The notes under the pieces: model-generated
The model's database searches: none
What the model saw: the letters and a program-made list of their open reading frames with translations, nothing else
What the model was told of the DNA's origin: nothing
NCBI GenBank assembly: GCA_039934135.1
Contig: JBDTMT010000039.1
Location: forward strand, 1-18,084
DNA length: 18,084 bases
Source: JBDTMT01 sp039934135
GTDB lineage: Bacteria; Desulfobacterota; Binatia; HRBIN30; CADEER01
Direction: 5' to 3'
In this document: positions 1-6,310 of the stretch, piece by piece
How the letters are laid out: each line of letters begins with the position of its first letter
How positions within the stretch are numbered: position 1 is the stretch's first letter
Made by a program: the position numbers and the translations under genes

Positions 1-42
1 GCTTCAGCCGAACGCGCTGAGCGTGGCGGCGCCGTCGCGCCG

Positions 43-438
43 TCAGTTGCCGCGCGTCACCTGACGGGCGCCGTGGGCGCGCAGCCAGGTGTCGGCGCCG
101 GCGGCGCGGTCGCCTTGCAGCACGACGTGCTCGCCGTCCACCCAAGAGCCGCAGCCCAACGCCTTGCGCATGGCGCGCGCCGCATGCTCGAGGCGCGCCG
201 CCGGCAGCCCCAGTCCCTCGACGACGGTGACCGTCTTGCCACCGTGGCCCTTGCGCTCGCGGCGCACGACCACTTTGCGCGTTCCGGACAGGTCGAGCTC
301 CAGCGGCGAGGAGGCCGCAAGCGGCAGCGAATCGGTCAATCCGGCGTCGCGCGCCACGTCGACGCCGCGCGCCCGCAGCAGATCGCCCATCGAGGACAGC
401 GCCGGCGGAGCGTTGAGCGGATCGATCTTCTTGGCCAC
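43..438 (-). CDS. SUI1/YciH-family translation initiation factor
   Basis: This encodes a small protein of about 131 residues whose C-terminal half is a SUI1 (eIF1-like) domain. The signature RKGHGGKTVTVVEGL is visible, followed by the typical helix and the segment ending in HVVLQGD. Bacterial YciH/SUI1 proteins bind the small ribosomal subunit and influence start-site fidelity; the exact role in bacteria is unsettled. The N-terminal 50 or so residues are poorly conserved and look like a flexible extension. I chose the GTG at 438 because it gives the familiar MAKK-type beginning and follows a GGCAGGG stretch. A TTG at 468 would add ten residues. It lies downstream of the OmpA-like gene on the same strand, but a strong hairpin sits between them, so co-transcription is doubtful. 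The family call is firm and the start is less so. Confidence 0.85.
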   Translation of the reverse strand: MAKKIDPLNAPPALSSMGDLLRARGVDVARDAGLTDSLPLAASSPLELDLSGTRKVVVRRERKGHGGKTVTVVEGLGLPAARLEHAARAMRKALGCGSWVDGEHVVLQGDRAAGADTWLRAHGARQVTRGN

Positions 439-489
439 CTGCCGACCCTGCCGCGCGCGCTGCGGCAAGACAACTGCGGCGCCGCCGGT

Positions 490-517
490 GCGCGCCGGTC
501 CGTCGGGACCGGCGCGC
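490..517 (-). terminator. Perfect 12-bp GC hairpin after the OmpA gene
   Basis: GCGCGCCGGTCC at 490-501 and GGACCGGCGCGC at 506-517 are perfect inverted repeats around a GTCG loop. The hairpin lies 20 bp past the stop of the OmpA-like gene on the minus strand. No T-run follows on that strand, so it is not a classical intrinsic terminator. It could still stabilise the 3' end or assist Rho-dependent termination. Confidence 0.5.
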
Positions 518-536
518 GGCCGTGCGTTGCCGCCGG

Positions 537-1541
537 TTACGGGTTGTTGACGATCAACTCGACGCGGCGGTTCTGCGCCCGGCCTTCGGCCGTTTCGTTG
601 CTCGCCACCGGATTCGACTTGCCGAAGCCCTTGGCGGTGAGGCGATTGGCCGCCACGCCCTGCTGCTCGAGGTAGTCGCGCACCGCGATGGCGCGGCGCA
701 CGGAGAGCTTGTCGTTGTAGGCGTCGCTGCCGATACCGTCGGTGTAGCCGTTGACCGCGACCGAGACCTCGCCGGCGTCCTTCAACGCCTTGGCGGCTTC
801 ATCGAGGATCGGCACCGCATCGGGCCGGATGTTCGACTTGTTGAAATCGAAGTTGACGCCGCGCAGCACGATCTTCTTCTTGACCGGCGGCGCCGGCGGC
901 GGCGGTGCGGCGGCGACCACCGGCGGCGGTGGCGGCGGCGGCTCGGCGCCGAAGAAGCGCTGGCGCACTTCCAGACCGGTGGTGATGAACTTCGTCTCCT
1001 GGTTGTCGTCGCTCGGGTAGGGGCGGATGCGCGCCTGGTCGTAGCGCGCGAACACGCCCAGCGCGCCGCCCTGCCAGAGCGCGTAGTTGAGGCCGCCGCT
1101 GATGCCGAAGCCGTTGCCGTTGTCGTGCTCGCTCGGCCCGCTGGTCGACCAGTAGTAGCCGCCGACGGCGCCCAAATAGATCTCGGTGTTCTCGTTGTTG
1201 AGCGAGAAGCGCATGCCGCCGTGCGCCGACGTGATGCTCGGTGTGCCGTTGCCGAACTCGCCGCCGGCGCTGAAGCCGGCGAATTGTCCCTGGATGATCG
1301 GCGTGATCGTGAAGCCTTTGCCGCTGCCGATCTGCCAGCCGACGAACGGTGCGAGCGAACCGCCCGGATCGGCGCTGCGGCGGAAATCCGAAATTGGCAG
1401 CGCCGCGCCGACGTCGACGCCGACCACCGGTCCGCCGCCCTTGATCTCGTTGACGATGTCGTCAGCCAGCTGTGCCGGCGCGCCTGACGCCATAAGGAGC
1501 ACCGCCAGTGTCACCAGCCACCCGAAACTGCTCCTCGGCAT
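537..1541 (-). CDS. OmpA-family outer-membrane protein with Pro-rich hinge
   Basis: This is a 334-residue envelope protein. It starts with a signal peptide (MPRSSFGWLVTLAVLLMASGAPAQ). Next is a region of about 170 residues rich in Gly and aromatic residues with alternating character, consistent with a small outer-membrane beta barrel. A hinge of runs of Pro, Ala and Val leads to a C-terminal OmpA domain over roughly the last 110 residues. That domain shows the expected peptidoglycan-binding features: FDFNKSNIRP, GYTDGIGSDAYNDKLSVRRA and the closing NRRVEL. The family tethers the outer membrane to the cell wall. The ATG at 1541 is preceded by a run of seven G that can act as a Shine-Dalgarno sequence. 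The gene diverges from the PPIase gene across a 108-bp promoter-bearing gap. It is not recognisable as a specific named porin. Confidence 0.9.
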   Translation of the reverse strand: MPRSSFGWLVTLAVLLMASGAPAQLADDIVNEIKGGGPVVGVDVGAALPISDFRRSADPGGSLAPFVGWQIGSGKGFTITPIIQGQFAGFSAGGEFGNGTPSITSAHGGMRFSLNNENTEIYLGAVGGYYWSTSGPSEHDNGNGFGISGGLNYALWQGGALGVFARYDQARIRPYPSDDNQETKFITTGLEVRQRFFGAEPPPPPPPVVAAAPPPPAPPVKKKIVLRGVNFDFNKSNIRPDAVPILDEAAKALKDAGEVSVAVNGYTDGIGSDAYNDKLSVRRAIAVRDYLEQQGVAANRLTAKGFGKSNPVASNETAEGRAQNRRVELIVNNP

Positions 1542-1571
1542 TAGGAACCCCCCCGCTCAAAAGTTGCGCGC

Positions 1572-1600
1572 TTGTATCGTTTCGTCGCGCTGGCTGTAAA
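1572..1600. promoter_or_regulatory. Candidate overlapping divergent promoters
   Basis: On the plus strand, TTGTAT at 1572-1577 and TGTAAA at 1595-1600 are 17 bp apart, giving weak -35/-10 matches for the PPIase gene. On the minus strand, TTTACA (1600-1595) and GATACA (1578-1573) are 16 bp apart and face the OmpA gene; TTTACA is one base from the -35 consensus. The two promoters would occupy the same DNA, so firing would be mutually exclusive. The matches are by eye. Confidence 0.35.
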
Positions 1601-1649
1601 GCGCGCGGCGCGAGTTGACGCCGCGCCGGCAGCCAGAAAGAGAAGGGCG

Positions 1650-2546
1650 ATGGCGTCGCGTTCCCGTCCGCCGGCTGCCGCGTCGCCGACGCGGCCGATG
1701 GTGCTGCTCGTCCTCGGCGCGGCGCTCGGCACGCTGCTGGCGGCGGCGGGGTTGACGACCGCCGGCGATGGACGGCTGCCGCCCGGCGTGATCGCGTCGG
1801 TCAACGGCGAGCCGATCCGCGAAGAGGATTACGCCCGCGCCCTCGAGGCGATCTCCGCCGACACGCGCGCCGCGCTCAGCGAAGAAGATCGCCGCCACGC
1901 GCTCGATCGGCTGATCGAAGAGGAGCTGTTGGTGCAGCGCGGGCTGGATCTCGGATTGGCGCGCTACGATCGTCGCGTGCGCGCCGATCTCACCCAGACC
2001 GTGATCGACGGCATCGTCAGTCCGGCCGGCGAGCGCGAGCCGAGCGAGGCCGAGTTACAACAGTTCTACGACGCCAACCGCGACTTCTTCGCCGGCCCCG
2101 GGCGCCTGCGCGTGCGCCAGATTTTCGTGCGCGTCAGCGCGCCGAGCGATCCGCAGGCCCTGGCGCGCGCCGAGCAGGCGGCGCAGCGCTTGCGCAAGGG
2201 TGAGAGCCTCGCTGCGCTGCAAGGCGAGCTCGGCGACCCGCCGCTGTCGCCGCTGCCCGACGCCCTGCTGCCGCCCGCCAAACTGCGCGACTATCTCGGT
2301 CCGACGGCGCTGCGCGCCGCACTCGATCTCGCCCCTGGTGAGGTCAGCGATCCGGTGCGCTCGGGCACCGGCTATCACATCCTGCAGGCGGTCGAACGGC
2401 AGAACGACAGCGCGCCGCCGCTCGCCGACGTCCACGTGCAGGTGCTGGCCGAATGGCGCCGTCATGCCGGCGACCAGGCGCTGCGCGCCTATCTCGACGA
2501 CGTGCGCCGCGAAGCGAGGATCGTGCTGCCCGAGCGACTGCCGTGA
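1650..2546 (+). CDS. Membrane-anchored PpiC/SurA-like peptidyl-prolyl isomerase
   Basis: This encodes a 298-residue parvulin-type peptidyl-prolyl cis-trans isomerase, expected to act on proteins outside the cytoplasm. Residues 17-38 form a hydrophobic anchor or signal segment after an Arg/Pro-rich start. A SurA-like N-terminal helical part follows (VIASVNGEPIREEDYARAL). The rotamase domain covers about residues 150-252, starting at LRVRQIFVRV and ending with SGTGYHILQAVERQ, as in the PpiC family. I chose ATG 1650 because AGAAAGAGAAGG lies just upstream. An in-frame ATG at 1572 would add an implausible basic leader through the promoter region. The stop overlaps the next gene's GTG (GTGA), so the two are probably translationally coupled. 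The role beyond general PPIase is unknown. Confidence 0.88.
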   Translation: MASRSRPPAAASPTRPMVLLVLGAALGTLLAAAGLTTAGDGRLPPGVIASVNGEPIREEDYARALEAISADTRAALSEEDRRHALDRLIEEELLVQRGLDLGLARYDRRVRADLTQTVIDGIVSPAGEREPSEAELQQFYDANRDFFAGPGRLRVRQIFVRVSAPSDPQALARAEQAAQRLRKGESLAALQGELGDPPLSPLPDALLPPAKLRDYLGPTALRAALDLAPGEVSDPVRSGTGYHILQAVERQNDSAPPLADVHVQVLAEWRRHAGDQALRAYLDDVRREARIVLPERLP

Positions 2547-3784
2547 ACGCCGCCGTTCGCCGTCGCCTGGCGGCGCGGTGTTTCGCGTCGTGCGTCGCTG
2601 TCGTGATGGTCGGTCTGGGCTCCTGCCCACAGGCAGCAGCGCACGACCGCACCGTGTCGTTTTCCAACTGGGAGATCAGCGGACCGCGGGCGCGCATCAG
2701 CGTGCGGATGACGCCGCTCGATGTCTCGCGCCTGCCCTGGGCCGCGGCCGGCGACGTCGACGGCAGGCTCGACGCGAAGCTCGGCAGCTATCTCGCTGAA
2801 CGCCTGGTGCTGCGCGCCGGCGGCACGGCGTGCCCGGTCACCCAGGCGCCGCAACGCCTGCCGGCAGCCGACGATCGCCTTGCCTTCGCCTGGGAAGTGA
2901 CCTGTCCCTCCACCACGGCGCTGCAGTTGCGCAGCGACCTGCTGCGCGAGGAGGCGCCCTCGCATCTGCACTTCGTCCGCCTGCGTTTCGGCGGCGGGCC
3001 GTCGCTGGAGCACGTGCTGACCGAGGCGGCGCCGACCTGGACGCTCGGCAACACCGCCGCGCCGACCCAGGTTGGCGAGTCGCTGCTCGACTTCATCGGG
3101 CTCGGCATCGGGCACATTCTGAGCGGCGCGGATCATCTGGTCTTCCTGCTCGGTCTGCTGCTGCTCGGCGGCACGCTGCGCGATCTGGTGCGCATCGTCA
3201 CCGGCTTCACCGTGGCCCACTCGCTCACCCTGGCGCTGGCCGTCTTCGGCGTCGCGCGGCCGCCGTCCGGCGCCATCGAGGCGCTGATCGGCCTGTCGAT
3301 CGCGCTGGTCGCGGCCGAGAACCTGTGGCTCGCCAGCGGCCGGCGTCCGCTGCTGCGCTGGGGCATTCCTCTGACGCTGGCGCTCCTGGCGGCCGCCGCG
3401 GTGCGCGGCCGTGGCGCCGTGCCGGCGCTGACCCTGGCCGGCCTGGCGTTGTTTGCCGCCTGCTATTTCGGCCTGCTGGCGCGCGTCGCCCGTCCGGCAC
3501 CACTGCGCGCCGCGGTCGCCTTCGTCTTCGGTCTGGTGCACGGCTTCGGTTTTGCGGGCGTCCTGCTGGAGGCCGAGCTGCCGAGCGACCGCCTGGCCAA
3601 AGCCCTCTTCGGCTTCAATTTCGGCGTCGAGCTCGGCCAGATCGCCTGCGTGCTGCTGCTCTGGCCCTTGTTGCAGGCCGCCGTTGGCGCCGGCGAGCGC
3701 GTGCGCCGGCCGCTCATCGACTACGGTTCGGCCGCCATCCTGACCGTCGGCGTGTTCTGGTTCGTCAGCCGATCGTACGGATAA
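2543..3784 (+). CDS. HupE/UreJ-family membrane protein with extracytoplasmic domain
   Basis: This is a 413-residue protein. A signal peptide ends near AAAHD. An extracytoplasmic domain of about 150 residues follows, then a membrane domain of roughly seven hydrophobic helices. The membrane part carries the HupE/UreJ signature histidines: GHILSGADH (H191, D197, H198), FTVAHS (H226) and GLVHGFGFAG (H333). HupE/UreJ proteins are linked to nickel movement in hydrogenase and urease systems, but this long two-domain branch is widespread in genomes where no such link is shown. No hydrogenase or urease gene is in the window, so the substrate is unassigned; a metal is plausible. The GTG at 2543 overlaps the PPIase stop as GTGA. 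The PPIase could help fold the large outside domain. A repeat element (3803-3888) follows the stop. Confidence 0.87.
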   Translation: MNAAVRRRLAARCFASCVAVVMVGLGSCPQAAAHDRTVSFSNWEISGPRARISVRMTPLDVSRLPWAAAGDVDGRLDAKLGSYLAERLVLRAGGTACPVTQAPQRLPAADDRLAFAWEVTCPSTTALQLRSDLLREEAPSHLHFVRLRFGGGPSLEHVLTEAAPTWTLGNTAAPTQVGESLLDFIGLGIGHILSGADHLVFLLGLLLLGGTLRDLVRIVTGFTVAHSLTLALAVFGVARPPSGAIEALIGLSIALVAAENLWLASGRRPLLRWGIPLTLALLAAAAVRGRGAVPALTLAGLALFAACYFGLLARVARPAPLRAAVAFVFGLVHGFGFAGVLLEAELPSDRLAKALFGFNFGVELGQIACVLLLWPLLQAAVGAGERVRRPLIDYGSAAILTVGVFWFVSRSYG

Positions 3785-3802
3785 GCACTCTCGGTTTGTT
3801 CT

Positions 3803-3888
3803 CCTGCCCCGTGCCCCTGCCCGTGCCCGAGAAAACAAATGGTCGCTACCCTTTCTTTTCCGGGCACGGGCACGGGCACGGGCACAGG
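3803..3888. repeat. Inverted repeat of GTGCCC/GGGCAC hexamers (element A)
   Basis: The left arm at 3803-3835 is a run of GTGCCC-type hexamers ending GAGAAAA. The right arm at 3856-3888 begins TTTTCC and continues with four GGGCAC units. The arms are 33 nt each and complementary apart from one offset and a few changes, around a loop of 20 nt. It lies between the HupE-like gene and the small gene at 3997, in a 212-bp gap with no other recognisable feature. It resembles element D (14766-14855) in unit and inner stem. It may form a hairpin in the 3' region of the HupE-like transcript. Confidence 0.85.
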
Positions 3889-3996
3889 CGCGAACTTGGA
3901 GGCGGCCGCGCGCGGACGCTTTGCACGGGCTGATTTCACCGCCAGTTCACGCCCTGGCCACGGGCTCGTCATGTGGCGCCGCTACGCTCCGGGGCC

Positions 3997-4278
3997 ATGC
4001 TGGGAACACACCTTGCCCTGATCCTCCCCGATGATGTCGGCAGCCAACGCGAACAGGTTGGCCGCGAGCGGCCGGCCGAACACCTGATGATCGCCGTGCT
4101 GCAACAGGCGCGCGCCGATCTCGACCTGCCGGCGCAGTCGCTGCCGCGCCTCGATGCGCTGCGCTGGCTGAACAGCGACGACGAGCGCTGGCCGATGAGC
4201 TTCGCGCGCATCTGCCGCCACTTTGGCATCGACCCCGATGCCGGTCGGCTGGCGCTGCTCACCAGCCTGCGGCCCTGA
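3997..4278 (+). CDS. Small conserved protein with WPxSFxxIC..LGIDPDAxR-like end
   Basis: This is a 93-residue cytoplasmic protein with no signal peptide. The C-terminal half reads LNSDDERWPMSFARICRHFG followed by IDPDAGRLAL. This resembles a small family of uncharacterised bacterial proteins with a W-P-F-S-F..C..L-G-[IL]-D-P pattern, which I know by appearance and not by function. The start is uncertain: ATG 3997 has only a weak CCGGGG upstream, and a GTG at 3973 would add eight residues. The gene converges on the heptosyltransferase gene with only 15 bp between the stops. Its upstream gap holds element A. No function can be given; a small helical regulator or adaptor is possible. Confidence 0.65.
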   Translation: MLGTHLALILPDDVGSQREQVGRERPAEHLMIAVLQQARADLDLPAQSLPRLDALRWLNSDDERWPMSFARICRHFGIDPDAGRLALLTSLRP

Positions 4279-4293
4279 GCGCCGTCGCGCGGC

Positions 4294-5370
4294 TCAGCCG
4301 AAGGCGCCCAGGCTGCGCAGCGCTTCGTCGACCTCGTCGACGCCGATGCGCGCCAGGCAGTCGTAGTGGCCGAAGCGGCACGTGCGCTCCAGGCACGGGC
4401 TGCAGTCGAGGCGGTGATACAGCACGCGCGTGCGCGGCCCGAGCGGCGCGGTGCGCTGTGGGTTGGTGGAGCCGAACAGCCCGACGGTGGGGATGCCGAG
4501 CGCACCGGCGACGTGCATGGAGCCCGAGTCGTTGCCGGCGAAACCGGCGCAGCGCGCCAGCAGCGCCAGCGCCTCGCCGATCGTCGTCTCGCCGGCGGCG
4601 ATCATGACGTCGTGGCGCGTCGCGGCGGCGATGCGCTCGCACTTGGCGCGCTCCGCCGGCGCGCCGACCAGCACGCACTCGGCGCCGTGGCGCTCGAACA
4701 GGCGGTCGGCGAGCTCGACCCAGCGCGCCGTCGGCCACTCCTTCGCCGGGCCGTACGCCGCCGCCGCGGCGAGGGCGATGAGCGGCCCGCGGCGCCGCCG
4801 CCGCGCCGCCAGCCAGCCGTCGATGGTGGTGCGATGGCGCGGCTCGACGTCGATGGCGCAGTCGGCGATGTCGCCGGCAATGCCGAGGCGCTCGCGCAGC
4901 AGCGTCAGGTAGTCGTACGCCTGGTGCTGCTGCAGCAGCGCCGGCGTACGCACCGCCGCGTCGGTGAGTAGCGGTCCGCGGGCGTCGTCGCGATAGCCGA
5001 CGCGCCGCGGGATGCGCGCCAGCGCCGGCCACAGCGCCGATTCGAAGCTGCGCGGAAAGATGACTGCCAGCTCGAAGCGCTGACGGCGCAGACTGGCGAC
5101 GATGCGGCGCCGATCCAGCATGCCGCCGAGGCCGCCGCGGACGCGGTACGGGATCACCTCGTCGAGCCAGCGCGCGCCGTCGAAGAAGCTCGCCAGCTCC
5201 TGCTTCACCAACACCGTCAGCCGGGTGTGCGGCAGGGCGCGGCGCACGGCGCGCAGCGCCGGCAGGGTCATGACCAGGTCGCCGAGCCAGTTGACCTCTT
5301 TGACCAGCACGCGCGCCGGCAGCGGCACGAGGGGCGCGCCGGCGCGCCGGGTGAGCGCCGGCGAGCTCAC
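4294..5370 (-). CDS. waaF: ADP-heptose--LPS heptosyltransferase (GT9, WaaF-like)
   Basis: This is a 358-residue glycosyltransferase of family GT9, expected to add heptose from ADP-heptose to the LPS inner core at the cytoplasmic face. The N-terminal motif VNWLGDLVMTLPAL (residues 26-39) includes the conserved Asp31. The C-terminal nucleotide-sugar site reads NDSGSMHVAGALGIPTVGLF from residue 280, followed by GSTNP. A cysteine-rich tail typical of heptosyltransferase II follows (CSPCLERTCRFGHYDC; C323, C326, C331, C338). I chose the GTG at 5370 because it overlaps the stop of the upstream hotdog gene as GTGA, and because sequence upstream of it is not family-like. This indicates translational coupling of the two. 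WaaF rather than WaaC is favoured by the tail, but family-level assignment is safer than the exact acceptor. Confidence 0.85.
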   Translation of the reverse strand: MSSPALTRRAGAPLVPLPARVLVKEVNWLGDLVMTLPALRAVRRALPHTRLTVLVKQELASFFDGARWLDEVIPYRVRGGLGGMLDRRRIVASLRRQRFELAVIFPRSFESALWPALARIPRRVGYRDDARGPLLTDAAVRTPALLQQHQAYDYLTLLRERLGIAGDIADCAIDVEPRHRTTIDGWLAARRRRRGPLIALAAAAAYGPAKEWPTARWVELADRLFERHGAECVLVGAPAERAKCERIAAATRHDVMIAAGETTIGEALALLARCAGFAGNDSGSMHVAGALGIPTVGLFGSTNPQRTAPLGPRTRVLYHRLDCSPCLERTCRFGHYDCLARIGVDEVDEALRSLGAFG

Positions 5371-6191
5371 GGAGCGGCGCGGTAGTCGAGGGCGCCGCTC
5401 ACGATGCGCTTGCCGGCCGCCGCGGCGCTGATGCGCACGCTGGCGACGGCGTCGCGCACCATGTCGGGCTCCGCCTGCAGGGTGAGGCACTGGCCGGGCT
5501 CGGAAAAGGCGCGCACTTTGAAATCGCGCAGCGCGGCGGTGCGCAGCTGCGCGGCGTCGAGACCCAGCATTTCAGCCGCGACCAGCAGGCCCAGTTGGCT
5601 CTGCGCATCGGCGAGCAGACTGGCCGGGTAGACCGCCCGGCGCGGGAAATGGTCGGCGAAGAACGGCGCCGTCGTCGGCACCACCAGGTGCGCGCGCCGT
5701 CCGCCGCCGTCGAGCGGCTCGAGGTCGCGCAACTCGCCGCGCGGCAGCGGCGCCGCATCGCGCTGCGGCACCGTGCCAGCGCGCAGGTCGGCGAGGCGCT
5801 GGCGCATGACGGCGGGATCGTCGAAGACCTCGAGCGGCAGCAGCGGTCCGACGCTGCGGCGCAGATCGGCGATCAGCCCGGCGGCGCAGTGGGCCGTGCC
5901 GGAGTACAGCACGGCGCGCCCGTCGAAGCGCTCGATGCGCGCCGCGAGCGTCACCGGCCCGACCGCGTGGTCGCCGGTCGCCGCGTCGCCGAGGCGCGCG
6001 TCGGCGACCAACGCCGCCACCGGGCGGCTGCGAAAGTCGGTGCGCTGCATGGCGATCCAGCCGGCCAGTTGGCCAATCGCCTCGATCACCAGCCACGGCG
6101 GCACGGCGCGCGCGCCGGGGGCGAGGTCGAGCTGTCCGCGCGCCGCGTCGGCGTCGAGCGCGTCGATCCGATCGACGAAAAGAAACGACAT
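5367..6191 (-). CDS. Tandem-hotdog FabA/FabZ-like 3-hydroxyacyl dehydratase
   Basis: This 274-residue protein appears to be two fused hotdog domains. The first covers about residues 1-115 and opens MSFLFVDRI like FabZ. The second covers about 150-274 and contains FFADHFPRRAVYPASLLADA. In FabA/FabZ a His and an acidic residue 14 positions later build each active site across the dimer. The second half keeps both (H181 and D195, exactly 14 apart, FabA-like). The first half keeps only the acid (E37 in VIEAIGQ) and has Leu23 where His would be. One of the two sites could therefore still be complete. Its overlap with the heptosyltransferase gene suggests a role in a lipid for the outer membrane. 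It might instead be a non-catalytic thioesterase-fold protein. ATG 6191 is supported by the FabZ-like opening. Confidence 0.75.
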   Translation of the reverse strand: MSFLFVDRIDALDADAARGQLDLAPGARAVPPWLVIEAIGQLAGWIAMQRTDFRSRPVAALVADARLGDAATGDHAVGPVTLAARIERFDGRAVLYSGTAHCAAGLIADLRRSVGPLLPLEVFDDPAVMRQRLADLRAGTVPQRDAAPLPRGELRDLEPLDGGGRRAHLVVPTTAPFFADHFPRRAVYPASLLADAQSQLGLLVAAEMLGLDAAQLRTAALRDFKVRAFSEPGQCLTLQAEPDMVRDAVASVRISAAAAGKRIVSGALDYRAAP

Positions 6192-6192
6192 G

Positions 6193-6212
6193 GGGGGGCG
6201 CGACCGCCCCCC
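6193..6212 (-). promoter_or_regulatory. All-GC hairpin abutting the hotdog-gene start codon
   Basis: GGGGGGCG at 6193-6200 and CGCCCCCC at 6205-6212 pair perfectly around a 4-nt loop. On the minus-strand mRNA the hairpin ends one nucleotide before the ATG at 6191, and it contains the only G-rich stretch that could act as a ribosome binding site. It could therefore hinder initiation. The rest of the 119-bp divergent gap shows no clear promoter. Confidence 0.45.
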
Positions 6213-6310
6213 GGTGTAGCGGCGCGGCGGCGGTGTCGCAACCTCACCGCAACCGCAGCCGCCGACGTCACCGTCTTGCGCGCGGTGCGCCGGCCGGCCT
6301 ACAGCCGCAC

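Noticed and set aside
1..42. Possible gene end at the left edge
   Set aside because: Only 42 bases; no stop, motif or pairing is convincing.
2543..3784. Nickel transporter for hydrogenase or urease
   Set aside because: Family name only. No hydrogenase or urease gene is in the window, so the substrate is left open.
2489..3838. Long antisense frame opposite the HupE/UreJ gene
   Set aside because: Rich in Arg, Gln and Ala with no domain; it is a GC-driven shadow of the real gene.
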